From Paraburkholderia sp. BCC1885 (GTDB lineage Bacteria; Pseudomonadota; Gammaproteobacteria; Burkholderiales; Burkholderiaceae): DNA of 64,000 nucleotides. The notes beneath the pieces are model-generated. The model worked only from the letters and a program-made list of their open reading frames with translations. It was not told where the DNA came from and searched no databases. The DNA lies in contig NZ_CAAJGM010000285.1 of assembly GCF_900996235.1 (NCBI RefSeq), positions 170,364 through 234,363 on the forward strand, in the 5' to 3' direction. The position numbers and the translations under genes are program-made. How positions within the stretch are numbered: the stretch's first letter is position 1; the number at the start of each line of letters is the position of its first letter. Shown here one piece after another: positions 54,061 to 63,268 of this stretch.

Positions 54061-54852
54061 TTAACGAAGCGACGCCGGCAGGTGCCAGGCCCGAGGGCGC
54101 AGACGCAGCCCATGCTTCGAGAGGATGCGCGGCAAGCCAACCGGCCCGACCGTATGCAGCGCTCCGACCACGATGAGTCGCCGCTCCTTGTCGCCGGCCA
54201 TTTTGGTGATAGCGGGCACCCAATTCATGTTGCGCTGGTCGATCAATTTTTCGAACATGACCGGCCAGCGCCGACGGCGTTCGGTCAAGGCGGTGTCGAA
54301 GGGCACGGTGTTGCCGTGCATCCACGCGCGGACTCTTGAAGACAAGCCCGAAAAATCCAGGTCGCCGTTCACAAAATACTCCAGCATGGACGCCTGCTCG
54401 GCCATTGGCGACGACGTCAATGCGCCGGTCTGGGCGTCGACGGTCTCAAGCGCGCCACGGCGCTTGGCCTCGCGGACCGCGCCGTCCCACAGAACCCGGT
54501 CCAGGCCTCGTTCGACGACATAGCCTTTTTTCGCCGCATGATTCAGGTGAAGAATCAGAGCCGCCGCGCCGGGTGTGAAGCGGGACAGATTGTCCAAGGG
54601 GAGCCCGAGTCGCAACCAGTGCGAAAAAGCCTTCGCATAGGTGGCGTCGCTCACGCAGTCCTTGAGCGTCGTGCCATTCGGCAGCAGCAATGATGCGGAG
54701 TCGGCTGGCGCCGACAAGTCCGCTTCGAAGACGATGTGATGGGAGATCCTGAATGCCTCTGCCACCGTGGTCGGCAATCGATGCGGATCCAGGTTGGCGA
54801 AGTGAATCGAACCGAGAATATGTGTCTCGGAGCCTTCAATCTTCCAGAGCAT
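54061..54852 (-). CDS. TraB/GumN-family protein
   Basis: The 263-residue protein has the N-terminal GxH motif (ETHILGSIHFANLDPHRLP) and a GALHTVGP motif near its C terminus, as in TraB/GumN (proposed metalloprotease-like, TIKI-related). Bacterial members usually have a signal peptide; the open frame extends upstream to 55107, but no clear signal is visible there, so the start is uncertain. Confidence 0.75.
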   Translation of the reverse strand: MLWKIEGSETHILGSIHFANLDPHRLPTTVAEAFRISHHIVFEADLSAPADSASLLLPNGTTLKDCVSDATYAKAFSHWLRLGLPLDNLSRFTPGAAALILHLNHAAKKGYVVERGLDRVLWDGAVREAKRRGALETVDAQTGALTSSPMAEQASMLEYFVNGDLDFSGLSSRVRAWMHGNTVPFDTALTERRRRWPVMFEKLIDQRNMNWVPAITKMAGDKERRLIVVGALHTVGPVGLPRILSKHGLRLRPRAWHLPASLR

Positions 54853-55297
54853 GCGGAAATCTCTATAGGTGTTGCGAACAGGATGAGGCTTTTGCTGCTT
54901 TCCGGCGCGTTCGGGTGCGGGGCGGCGGTGCTGTGGTTTGCGCCGGTGGGCGATGCTGTGGAGCGTTGTCAGTATAGCGTTGTGGGGCGGGGGTTTTGGG
55001 GTGGGGCGGGGCGATGGGCTCGCGTCGAACCGCAAGCGCCATTGAGCGGCTTCAAAAGCAGTCATTGACCGGGCACGATCGCCGAAGCCGTATCTCTGTA
55101 CGGCCAAGATTTGGCGAATGTATGGTTTCGCACACTTTCATAACATCTTCCAGCATATGCTTTTAGCATTGGGCCGAACTGTGATTTCTTCTCGACAGCT
55201 GATCCATGAACGCGTAGCGAGCAGCGTGTGCAGATTTCAAATCATGCGCCTCGCTGCGGAGCTTCCTGCAATCTGAGTCTTCGATCTGGCTAAAATC
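54853..55297. other. Non-coding interval of about 440 bases
   Basis: This holds no supported gene. The part from 55080 is AT-rich and continues into the low-GC acyltransferase gene. Promoters for both divergent neighbours are expected here. Confidence 0.5.
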
Positions 55298-56359
55298 ATG
55301 AAAAGCGTCAATCGATTTGTTCTTCTCGATGGGTTGCGAGGGCTGGCAGCGATAATCGTACTTATTTTTCATCTGGTTCAGCAGCACACCTTAAATGCGC
55401 TTCCCTATACGATCCTGGCGGTAGATTTTTTCTACGCGTTAAGTGGATTCGTTGTCGCATATGCCTATGAGCGTAAAATTCTATCCGGTCAGATGCAAAC
55501 GGGGGAGTTCATCGTAGTAAGAATCAGGCGCCTTTATCCCCTCGTATTCTTGAGCACTTCAATTGGGATATTTATGGCGTTGCTGGCCGTTATATTTAAA
55601 AATAATATTACGATGTTGCAACTTCTCAAGGTAAGTGCGCTTGGCCTCCTGGTTCTTCCGTCATTTGTATTTCCGCAGTGGCAAACGGCTTACCCTCTGA
55701 ACATGGCAAGCTGGTCCCTCACCTTTGAGGCTTTTGTGAACCTGGTGTACGTTTCTATCGTCCGGAAGCTAACTAACACCGTCCTTATCTTGGTTTTGGT
55801 ATTAAGCTGGCTCGCGCTGTTCTTTCTGGTTGCTTATGCGGGTGGTATCACTGGAGGGTTTAACCAGAAAGGATGGTCGTTAGGATTTATTAGGGTGATG
55901 TTCCCGTTTTTTGCCGGTGTGGCGATGTATAGATTCAGGCCCGAATCCAAAGAAAATGCGGTGGCGGGAATTATTTTGATCTTGGCATTTCTTTTAATTC
56001 TTCTGGCAAACTGGTCGAACTATAAGGTTTGCAGTTTAATATATGTTTCGATTGTTTTTCCCGCAATAGTGTATATAGGTTCTGGAATAACCATATCTAG
56101 CGGAATTGAGGTGTTTCTGCGGCAAATCGGTCTCATTTCTTACCCGGTGTATATAATGCAGGGGCCGATACTTCGGATCGGTGAGGAAATCATGAGGCAC
56201 ATTAGCTCAAATGCGATGGGGTGGCTTTTTTCGATATTTGAATTCTGTGTGGTTGTACTGGTTTCGTGGATTGCATTGAAATTTTTTGATGAACCTGTAC
56301 AGCGGATATTTCGCGGACAGAAGCGGCTTCCTGCAGGAGATTTTATCCGGAGTTCTTGA
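55298..56359 (+). CDS. Acyltransferase 3 family membrane protein, low GC
   Basis: The 353-residue protein has about ten hydrophobic segments and the AT3 signatures LLDGLRGLAAIIVLIFHL (with the catalytic-region His) and DFFYALSGFVVAYAY near the start. AT3 proteins O-acylate surface sugars or other extracytoplasmic targets. Base composition is clearly lower in GC than the flanks (runs such as 55590-55620 and 55970-56110), which suggests transfer. No sugar-synthesis genes are adjacent. Confidence 0.88.
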   Translation: MKSVNRFVLLDGLRGLAAIIVLIFHLVQQHTLNALPYTILAVDFFYALSGFVVAYAYERKILSGQMQTGEFIVVRIRRLYPLVFLSTSIGIFMALLAVIFKNNITMLQLLKVSALGLLVLPSFVFPQWQTAYPLNMASWSLTFEAFVNLVYVSIVRKLTNTVLILVLVLSWLALFFLVAYAGGITGGFNQKGWSLGFIRVMFPFFAGVAMYRFRPESKENAVAGIILILAFLLILLANWSNYKVCSLIYVSIVFPAIVYIGSGITISSGIEVFLRQIGLISYPVYIMQGPILRIGEEIMRHISSNAMGWLFSIFEFCVVVLVSWIALKFFDEPVQRIFRGQKRLPAGDFIRSS

Positions 56360-56606
56360 GACTGCCGATACTAATGTTCCTCCGTGGTCGCGGGGGGCGG
56401 CCGCCGAACACCGCGCTGTTGTTCAGCACATCAACTGCGCGGACTGGATATGTGGAATAGTTGCGACGCGTCTCAGACTCCGATCGGCGGCGTGAAGGGC
56501 AACGCGACCGCGGCTCGCTGAAAGTATCGGAATACTTGATCAAGTCCAGATAACGCGCGCAAGCGCCGACCATTCCGCAACGATTCGGTACCGGGGGAAA
56601 CTGACG

Positions 56607-57698
56607 ATGAGGATGAGCAGCGCAAAGACATCGCTGGCGAACGGCTTGGCATCTTCGTTCAGGCACACATGCTCAACCTCCCTATCCTTTGTGTTGCTCA
56701 TCCTCGCCGCTTCCGTTCTTTACGGATGCGCGTCCGACGACACGCCCGCAGCGGCCCGTCAGTGCCCGATAACCGTCGAGGCGCAACTGCCTATTCGCGA
56801 GGTGGGCCGTCGATTCGTCACCACTGTCAGCATCAACGGTCACCCGATGTCGATGCTGATCGACACAGGCACCAGCATGAGCACCTTGACCCCACATGCT
56901 GCCGAGATGCTTCGGTTACCTTACGATCAAAAACGCATTGGTATCGTGAACGGAATCGGCGGCAGGCTTGAACCGCAGCACCTCATGATTGCCAGCCTGA
57001 TTCAGCTTGGCACGCAAAACTGGGCAGACGTGCACCTGGTTACGGCAAATGTTTTCGGTCCAGACGACCTCGATCCAGACGCGCCGTCAGGCTCGATCGG
57101 CGCCGATCTTCTATCACGGTATAACGTGATGCTGGATTTTCCGAATCAGACGATGACTTTGTACAGCCTCTGCGACGGCCCGTTCGCGCCCGCGACGGGC
57201 GTGGTGCAGACGCTCGAACTGGAGCAACCTTCGACCAATTCGCTGCGCGCGTTGCTCATGATTCCGGTGCGGCTGAATGGTCATCCGGTTCACGCCTTGA
57301 TCGACACGGGCTCCTCTCGCACCTCGGCGACGCGTGATGCGGCGATCAGTTCTGGCGTCGACGGAGCCACTCTCGAGCAGGAGCGGGCCGCGACGATTGG
57401 CGGTGCGAAGGGTGTTCGCGTCAATGGACACGTCCACGTGTTTGAAACGATCCAGATTGGAAGCGCGACTTATCCACGTGGACCGGTGCTCGTGCAGGAC
57501 GCGTCCACCCCTGGAGTGGACATGCTGCTCGGTATGGATTTTCTCAAATCGCGGAAGGTGTGGATTTCGTATGCGACGCGCACGGTGTCGCTCGAGGGTC
57601 GCACCGCGCCGCGTATAAGTGTTTCTCGTGATGGCTTGCCGACGCGAAAATTATTCACGTTGCCCGCTGCCCCGTCGCCGTCGGCCACGAGTCGGTAA
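56607..57698 (+). CDS. Lipoprotein with two retropepsin-like aspartic protease domains
   Basis: The 363-residue protein has a signal with lipobox LYGC (Cys at 41) and two retropepsin-like domains: D86-T-G-T and D233-T-G-S, each followed by a G-[AM]-D[LF]L motif (IGADLL at 164, LLGMDFL near 313). Two DTG motifs in one chain would give a pseudo-dimer active site like pepsin, whereas retroviral enzymes need two chains. Periplasmic membrane-anchored. Substrate unknown. Confidence 0.85.
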   Translation: MRMSSAKTSLANGLASSFRHTCSTSLSFVLLILAASVLYGCASDDTPAAARQCPITVEAQLPIREVGRRFVTTVSINGHPMSMLIDTGTSMSTLTPHAAEMLRLPYDQKRIGIVNGIGGRLEPQHLMIASLIQLGTQNWADVHLVTANVFGPDDLDPDAPSGSIGADLLSRYNVMLDFPNQTMTLYSLCDGPFAPATGVVQTLELEQPSTNSLRALLMIPVRLNGHPVHALIDTGSSRTSATRDAAISSGVDGATLEQERAATIGGAKGVRVNGHVHVFETIQIGSATYPRGPVLVQDASTPGVDMLLGMDFLKSRKVWISYATRTVSLEGRTAPRISVSRDGLPTRKLFTLPAAPSPSATSR

Positions 57699-57703
57699 TC
57701 GGA

Positions 57704-58384
57704 TCAACGATCGCTCGCCGACTCGATGCCGCGCAGCATGAGATCGATTCCGGCGAGAAAATCGACGCGGTCGTCGTGAGCGCGTAGCTGTGCGGCGACG
57801 CTGCGGGTGAACGGGTAGTCGTTCGGATCGAGCTGGGACCATCCGGCCGACACTTCGTCCAGAAAGTTGGATCTATCGAGACCTTGCTGCAGGGCGAAAT
57901 GCGTGTTCGCCGCGTTCTGGCCGCCGACGCCCAGGATGTAGCTCAGCAGCGCGGACACCGTTGTCCATTGTTTATCGTCCGGCACGCCAAGCGTGCGCAG
58001 TTGCTGCCCCAGCCGTTCGAGAACCCGCACCATCGGCAACTGGCCGGGAGCACGCGTCAGCGCCGAGCCAACCCACGGATGCGCGTCGATGGCGTCGAAC
58101 ATGGCCAAAGCGAATGCCCGGATGGCGGCTTGCGGCGTCGTATCGTCGACGGGCGCGTTCATTGCGCGAGCCACGATGGAGTCGCACGCCGCCGTCAGCA
58201 GATCGCTCTTGCTGGCGATGTGCCAGTAGATCGCGCCCGCACCGGTGGCGAGCCGCTCGGATAGCGCGCGGAACGTGAGCCCTCTCTCCCCGCTATTGTC
58301 CAACAGTTCGATCGCCGCCTCGATGATTCGATCCGGCGAAAGCGAGTCCTCCCGCCGTTGCGCGCTACGTGCTTTTTTAACCAT
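57704..58384 (-). CDS. TetR-family transcriptional repressor
   Basis: The 226-residue protein has a TetR helix-turn-helix (RIIEAAIELLDNSGERGLTFRALSERLATGAGAIYWHIASKSDLL) and a helical C-terminal ligand domain. It is divergent from the FAD monooxygenase gene with two palindromic operators between them, so it most likely represses that gene. ATG at 58384 is preceded by a 13-bp tandem repeat that places a second, out-of-frame ATG upstream. Confidence 0.9.
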   Translation of the reverse strand: MVKKARSAQRREDSLSPDRIIEAAIELLDNSGERGLTFRALSERLATGAGAIYWHIASKSDLLTAACDSIVARAMNAPVDDTTPQAAIRAFALAMFDAIDAHPWVGSALTRAPGQLPMVRVLERLGQQLRTLGVPDDKQWTTVSALLSYILGVGGQNAANTHFALQQGLDRSNFLDEVSAGWSQLDPNDYPFTRSVAAQLRAHDDRVDFLAGIDLMLRGIESASDR

Positions 58385-58402
58385 GTCTCTTAACCATGTC
58401 TC
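58377..58402. repeat. 13-bp tandem duplication over the tetR start
   Basis: TTAACCATGTCTC occurs twice in direct tandem (58377-58389, 58390-58402). On the minus strand each unit contains an ATG. The outer one opens a 6-codon ORF that stops inside the tetR coding start and is out of frame. Confidence 0.9.
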
Positions 58403-58405
58403 AGC

Positions 58406-58456
58406 TTGACACTTATGGAACGTTGTTCCAATATTACTATGGAACGGCGTTCCATA
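58406..58456 (+). promoter_or_regulatory. Promoter of the FAD monooxygenase gene with two TetR-type operators
   Basis: TTGACA at 58406-58411 is a perfect -35; a -10-like AT-rich stretch lies 17-18 bases on. Operator 1, TGGAAC-GTT-GTTCCA (58416-58430), lies between them. Operator 2, TATGGAAC-GGC-GTTCCATA (58438-58456), is a perfect 8-bp inverted repeat whose centre is 24 bases further. Repressor binding would block the promoter. Confidence 0.8.
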
Positions 58457-58518
58457 AATTCGTCCGGCGATTGTTTGTGACGGTGATCGCGACGACTTTC
58501 GACTAACAGGGAATCAGC

Positions 58519-59640
58519 ATGAGCACTTCAGTTGCGATCATCGGTGCGGGGCTCGGTGGGTTGACACTTGCCCGGGTTCTGCACGTCCACGGCATTGCCG
58601 CGACGGTCTACGAAGCGGAGGTTTCGGCAAATGCGCGGGCGCAGGGCGGCATGCTCGATATCCACGAAAACAACGGGCAACTCGCGCTCAAGGCGGCGGG
58701 ACTCTTCGATCAATTCCTCGCCATCATCCACGCTGGCGGTCAGGCGACGCGAGTGCTCGACAAGCACGGCCGCGTCCTGTTCGAACAGCCCGACGACGCG
58801 ACAGGCGGTCGACCCGAAGTGCCTCGGGGAGCGCTTCGCCGGATTCTCCTCGACTCGCTTCCTGCCGATACGGTCCGCTGGGGACACAAAGTCACGGAGG
58901 TCGTATCGCTTGGCAACGGACAACACCTGGTGAGCTTTGCTAACGGCGCAAGCGTGACGACCGGCCTCCTCGTAGGCGCTGACGGCGCCTGGTCGAAAGT
59001 GCGTCCGCTGCTTTCCGGGGCGAAGCCGGTGTATGTCGGCACGTCGTTCATCGAGACCTATCTCTTCGATAGCGATACCCGTCATCAGGCGAGCGCGGCA
59101 GCGGTGGGCGGTGGCGCGCTATTCGCGCTCGCCCCGGGCAAAGGTATCGCCGCGCACCGTGAACCCAATGGCGTGCTGCATACCTACGTGGAATTGAACA
59201 AGCCAAAGGAATGGATCGAGAGTATCGACTTCTCCGACCCGGCTACTGCCTTGGCCCGCGTCGCGACGGAATTCGACGGCTGGGCTCCGGAGTTGATAGC
59301 GCTCATCACCGACGGCGAAACTCCGCCGGTGCCTCGTCCTATTTATGCACTGCCGGTCGAGCATCGATGGACTCGCGTGCCGGGGGTGACCCTGCTCGGC
59401 GACGCGGCGCATCTGATGTCGCCGTCTGGCGAAGGGGCCAACCTGGCCATGTTCGACGGCGCCGAACTTGGGAAGGCCATCGCCGGGAGCCTGCATGACG
59501 TCGAAGCCGCCCTTACCGTCTACGAAAAGGACCTCTTTCTGCGTAGCGCCTCGGAAGCTGCGGAGTCCGAACGGATCCTCGACATCTGTCTTGGCCCTGA
59601 CGCGCCCGACAGCCTGGTTGAGTTCTTTACCCAGCACTGA
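58519..59640 (+). CDS. FAD-dependent monooxygenase (TetX-like)
   Basis: The 373-residue flavoprotein has the FAD motif VAIIGAGLGGLTLARVL, the LVGADGAWSKVR region and the GDAAHLMSPSGEGANLAM motif of class A aromatic or TetX-type monooxygenases. It hydroxylates a small-molecule substrate with NAD(P)H and O2; the substrate is unknown, and tetracycline inactivation is only one possibility within the family. It is probably repressed by the divergent TetR protein. Confidence 0.85.
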   Translation: MSTSVAIIGAGLGGLTLARVLHVHGIAATVYEAEVSANARAQGGMLDIHENNGQLALKAAGLFDQFLAIIHAGGQATRVLDKHGRVLFEQPDDATGGRPEVPRGALRRILLDSLPADTVRWGHKVTEVVSLGNGQHLVSFANGASVTTGLLVGADGAWSKVRPLLSGAKPVYVGTSFIETYLFDSDTRHQASAAAVGGGALFALAPGKGIAAHREPNGVLHTYVELNKPKEWIESIDFSDPATALARVATEFDGWAPELIALITDGETPPVPRPIYALPVEHRWTRVPGVTLLGDAAHLMSPSGEGANLAMFDGAELGKAIAGSLHDVEAALTVYEKDLFLRSASEAAESERILDICLGPDAPDSLVEFFTQH

Positions 59641-59725
59641 GCCCGTCAAGTCGCGGCCGTACAAAAGGAATGGCTGCGTTCGACGCTAAAAGCGCTTGTT
59701 GCATGACCGGCAGTTAGCGAGCCGC

Positions 59726-60796
59726 TCACCCGGCGCCGGTGCGCAATATCCTGCTCATGTCCGGATGAGGCGCGCGCGCATCGCCGCCATACTGCCGGAT
59801 GTCCTGCGGCGCGAGGCCGTAGGCGCGCCGAAAGGCCCGGGTGAAATCCGACGCGCTTCTGAAGCCATGCGCATAGGCGATGTCTTGCACCGGCACGCCG
59901 GGCCACGTGACAAGCTCGGCGGCGGCGGCGCGCAGGCGCGTGTGGCGGATATAGGTGGCGAGGCCTCCTTCGTGTTGAAAGAGGCGGTAGACCGTGGGTC
60001 GCGAGAGGCCTAGCGACGCCATGACGCCATCGGGCGAAAGATCGTCGGCGTGCAGATTCGTCTGCACGTAGCGGCGCGCCTGGTCGAACGCCATGGCGCG
60101 GCCGAGCGCCGCTTTGCTGCCCGCCAGCCCCGCCTGCTCGCCAAATGCATCCGCGATCAGCAGCACGATCTCGCGCAGGATCCGGTGGGCCTCCTGAGGC
60201 GCCATATAGCGGATTTGAGCCGCGAACGACATGACGCGGCCGGTCAGATAACGCACCGCCGGCAAGTGTGGCGAGAGGACACGTCCATGCAATGCCGAGG
60301 GGTCCGGAAACACGTCATGCAGCAATGCGCCAGGCAGAAAAATCGTGACATGCCGGCAGGGCGCGCGTTTGAACTGCACCGGCTGGTCGAGATCGACGGC
60401 GAAGATGCCCCCCTCCAGCGCCGTACCCGTGCGTTTGCCCGGATAGATGAGCTCGCTGCCGGCCGTGGCGTCGAAGAACACATGGAAGACGATGCTGCGC
60501 GCGTTGTCCCGGGAAATCCGCGCGATGGTCCGGTCTTGCACGATACGGTCGGTGTAGCAGTCGGCGAAGAGGAATTCACCCACAGCGTAGCGGTCGAGCC
60601 AGCCTAGAAACGGTCGCGTGTGCCCCTCGCGTTTGGTCAGGAGGTCGACCACGCCGATCATGCGATCGCACCACGTCAGGAGTTGCTGATGAGCGGGCAG
60701 CGCGTAGACATCGAAATGCTGGTGCGCGATTTCGAGCTTCCGGGTCGCGTCGAGCGTGACGGGCAGGTCCTGAAAGTGCGTCTTGATGGCGGACAT
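59726..60796 (-). CDS. AraC-family transcriptional regulator
   Basis: The 356-residue protein has an N-terminal sensing domain and a C-terminal pair of AraC helix-turn-helix motifs (GVMASLGLSRPTVYRLFQHEGG and IAYAHGFRSASDFTRAFRRAYGLAPQDIRQYG). Target genes are not evident nearby. It is followed on the same strand by the LysR gene 123 bases away in the opposite sense of order (AraC is downstream). Confidence 0.88.
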   Translation of the reverse strand: MSAIKTHFQDLPVTLDATRKLEIAHQHFDVYALPAHQQLLTWCDRMIGVVDLLTKREGHTRPFLGWLDRYAVGEFLFADCYTDRIVQDRTIARISRDNARSIVFHVFFDATAGSELIYPGKRTGTALEGGIFAVDLDQPVQFKRAPCRHVTIFLPGALLHDVFPDPSALHGRVLSPHLPAVRYLTGRVMSFAAQIRYMAPQEAHRILREIVLLIADAFGEQAGLAGSKAALGRAMAFDQARRYVQTNLHADDLSPDGVMASLGLSRPTVYRLFQHEGGLATYIRHTRLRAAAAELVTWPGVPVQDIAYAHGFRSASDFTRAFRRAYGLAPQDIRQYGGDARAPHPDMSRILRTGAG

Positions 60797-60919
60797 TGCG
60801 GGAATGGGGCGGCGGCCGGAAGGGATGGCCGCGATCGATGAGTTAGTCAGGATTGTACTGATTTCTTTCTCGCGCGATCGGGCCCGTCAGACGCGAATTT
60901 GCACATCACCCACGCCGCC

Positions 60920-61822
60920 TCATTGAAATGCATTCGACGCCGAGATCTCACCGATCCAGTCGACAAACGCCTTGATCGCCGCGGTCGCATTCCGGCCGAG
61001 CGGATAGACAATGGAAATCGGCACCGGCGAGCATCGCACGTCAGCGAGAACCTCCTTCAGGCGCCCGGTTTGAAGGTAAGGAAAGGCCGCGAACCGCGAG
61101 ATCTGGATGAGCCCCAGCCCTTCCAGTCCACATTGCAAATAGGCTTCGGTTTCGTTGACGGAAAAACGGCCTGGCAGCGCCATGGTGAGATTTTCGCCGT
61201 CGACTCTGAAGCGCCAGTCAAGCGGGCGGCCGGTCGCATTCGACAGGTAGTTGACGACGCGATGCGCAGCGAGCGCGCTCACGGAATCCGGCTCGCCATG
61301 CTCCCTGAGATAACCCGGCGACGCGCACGTCAACCAGCTCAGTTGTCCAAGCCGGCGCGCGACCAGCGTCGAGTCCGTCAATTCGCCGGTGCGGATGACG
61401 CAATCGATGCCGTCGTAAATCAGGTCGGCGGGCCGATCGCTAAGACCGAGCACCAGTTCGATATCCGGAAAGCGTTGTTCGAATTCGCGCAGCCTCGGCA
61501 AGACGATCGCGCGAGCGATCACGCCCGGCATGTCGGCGCGCACGCGCCCGCGCGGGGTCGTTGCGTCGAACGAGAGTCCGATCTCCGCTTTGGCGATGTC
61601 GGACAGAATCGCCTGGCACGACGCGAAGTAACGCGCGCCGGCCTCGGTCAGGCTCAGCGTGCGCGTGCTTCGTCTGAGCAGCGGGGTGCCCAGATGAGTT
61701 TCCAGATTCTTGATCACGGTCGTCACCGACGAGCGTGGCATCGACAGTGTCTCTGCCGCCTTGCTGAAGCTCTGTGCCTCGACGACGCGCACGAATGTCG
61801 TCATTGCCTGAAGTTTGTCCAT
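60920..61822 (-). CDS. LysR-family transcriptional regulator
   Basis: The 300-residue protein has a typical LysR helix-turn-helix (MTTFVRVVEAQSFSKAAETLSMPRSSVTTVIKNLETHLG) and an effector domain. It is divergent from the NmrA-like reductase gene, the common arrangement in which LysR controls its neighbour. The ATG at 61822 is chosen since the HTH begins directly after it. Confidence 0.9.
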   Translation of the reverse strand: MDKLQAMTTFVRVVEAQSFSKAAETLSMPRSSVTTVIKNLETHLGTPLLRRSTRTLSLTEAGARYFASCQAILSDIAKAEIGLSFDATTPRGRVRADMPGVIARAIVLPRLREFEQRFPDIELVLGLSDRPADLIYDGIDCVIRTGELTDSTLVARRLGQLSWLTCASPGYLREHGEPDSVSALAAHRVVNYLSNATGRPLDWRFRVDGENLTMALPGRFSVNETEAYLQCGLEGLGLIQISRFAAFPYLQTGRLKEVLADVRCSPVPISIVYPLGRNATAAIKAFVDWIGEISASNAFQ

Positions 61823-62129
61823 GAATGGTCGCCATGATGCGGTTGCCTGCGATTCGACGCGGCAAGCCTGAAGGACAACTATCTTACGTCGCGAGCTGCC
61901 GTTCACGCTAAATGAGGCCTTTGCAGCCTTTGCGCCCTCGGAACAAAGCCGGCCGATTCGGACCGGATGCTTTCTGTATTCCGGCATGTCGAACAATGCG
62001 GCGCCTTGCCGACCCTACACTCCAGAACATTCGACGGCCCGGCTCTGTCGTCAGCACAAACCGTGTGCTCGCAGCCCGGCCGCGAACTCCGCTTCCATCG
62101 AAACTGGCTTATTCAAAGAGGTAAGGCAT
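61823..62129. promoter_or_regulatory. Intergenic control region between LysR and NmrA-like genes
   Basis: A 307-base divergent region. LysR-type regulators usually bind T-N11-A sites here, but no single site stands out. The NmrA-like gene has an AAGAGG site before its ATG at 62130. Confidence 0.4.
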
Positions 62130-63080
62130 ATGTCGCATGACAATCGTATTCTCGTTCTCGGCGCCGGCGAACTCGGCATGGCTATGCTGCGCAATCTCGT
62201 GCGCCGGGCCGCGCCTGCGTCTCGCTCCGTGGCGGCGCTGCTGCGACCGTCGACGATCGATTCCACGGACCCGACCAAACAGAAGGACGTCGCGGAATTG
62301 CACGCGTTGGGTGTTGAACTGGTGCCGGGCGACCTCGCGGACCAATCGGCCGATGCGCTCGCCGCAATCTTCCGGCGATTCGATACCGTCATTTCCTGCA
62401 CGGGGTTTGTCGGCGGCCCTGGCGTACAGCTCAAGATCGCACGAGCGGCGCTGGATGCCGGAGTCGCACGGTATTTTCCGTGGCAATTTGGCGTCGACTA
62501 TGACGTGATCGGCAGAGGAAGCGCGCAGGATCTGTTCGACGAACAGCTTGACGTGCGCGATCTGCTGCGCGCGCAAGAACGCACGGAGTGGGTCATCGTA
62601 TCGACGGGCATGTTTACGAGCTTTCTGTTCGAGCCAGCCTTTGGCGTGGTGGATCTGGCCCGCAACAGGGTGAATGCCCTGGGCAGCTGGGACAACGCGG
62701 TCACGGTGACCACCGCCGAGGACATCGGCGCCCTGACGACAGAGATCGTGTTCGCGGAGCCGCGAATCGTCAACCAGGTGGTGTACATCGCAGGCGACAC
62801 GGTGACCTACGGTCAACTGGCGGACACGGTCGATCAATTGATGGGCCTGCAAGTTCTTCGCGCCGAGTGGAGCGTGCCTGAATTGACGCGGCAACTGGAG
62901 CAGGAGCCAGACGATTCCTTGCGCAAATACCGGGTGGTATTTGCGCAAGGCCGCGGTGTTGCGTGGGATAAGCACCGCACGTTCAATGCGCAGAAAGGCA
63001 TCGCGGTCCGCGGGCTCGAAGAGTGGATCAGACATAGTGGCTTGATCGGCGAGGCTGTCTCAACGCGGCAAGCTGGGTGA
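62130..63080 (+). CDS. NmrA-like/isoflavone reductase-like NAD(P)-dependent oxidoreductase
   Basis: The 316-residue protein has an N-terminal Rossmann motif (ILVLGAGELGMAMLRNLVRRA) and the TGMFTSFLFEPAFGVVDL region typical of atypical SDRs of the NmrA/isoflavone reductase type (aromatic alcohol reductase-like). The frame extends upstream to 61986, but ATG 62130 has AAGAGG upstream and begins at the Rossmann motif. Divergent LysR suggests substrate-induced expression. Confidence 0.85.
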   Translation: MSHDNRILVLGAGELGMAMLRNLVRRAAPASRSVAALLRPSTIDSTDPTKQKDVAELHALGVELVPGDLADQSADALAAIFRRFDTVISCTGFVGGPGVQLKIARAALDAGVARYFPWQFGVDYDVIGRGSAQDLFDEQLDVRDLLRAQERTEWVIVSTGMFTSFLFEPAFGVVDLARNRVNALGSWDNAVTVTTAEDIGALTTEIVFAEPRIVNQVVYIAGDTVTYGQLADTVDQLMGLQVLRAEWSVPELTRQLEQEPDDSLRKYRVVFAQGRGVAWDKHRTFNAQKGIAVRGLEEWIRHSGLIGEAVSTRQAG

Positions 63081-63268
63081 CGAAACCCAGGCAGCAGCCG
63101 TCATGTCTCCATCCCTCATTCGGGTGATAGCAGAGGGTAGGGCACTCATTCAACATAGCAAGAGCATTCCACCGACCTGGCCGGTGCGGCGTCGAGTGAC
63201 CGACGCCGCGCCGATGCTCTACAAGGTTGATCGTTCACATCGTGAACTGGGTACCTCAAGGAACAGAC

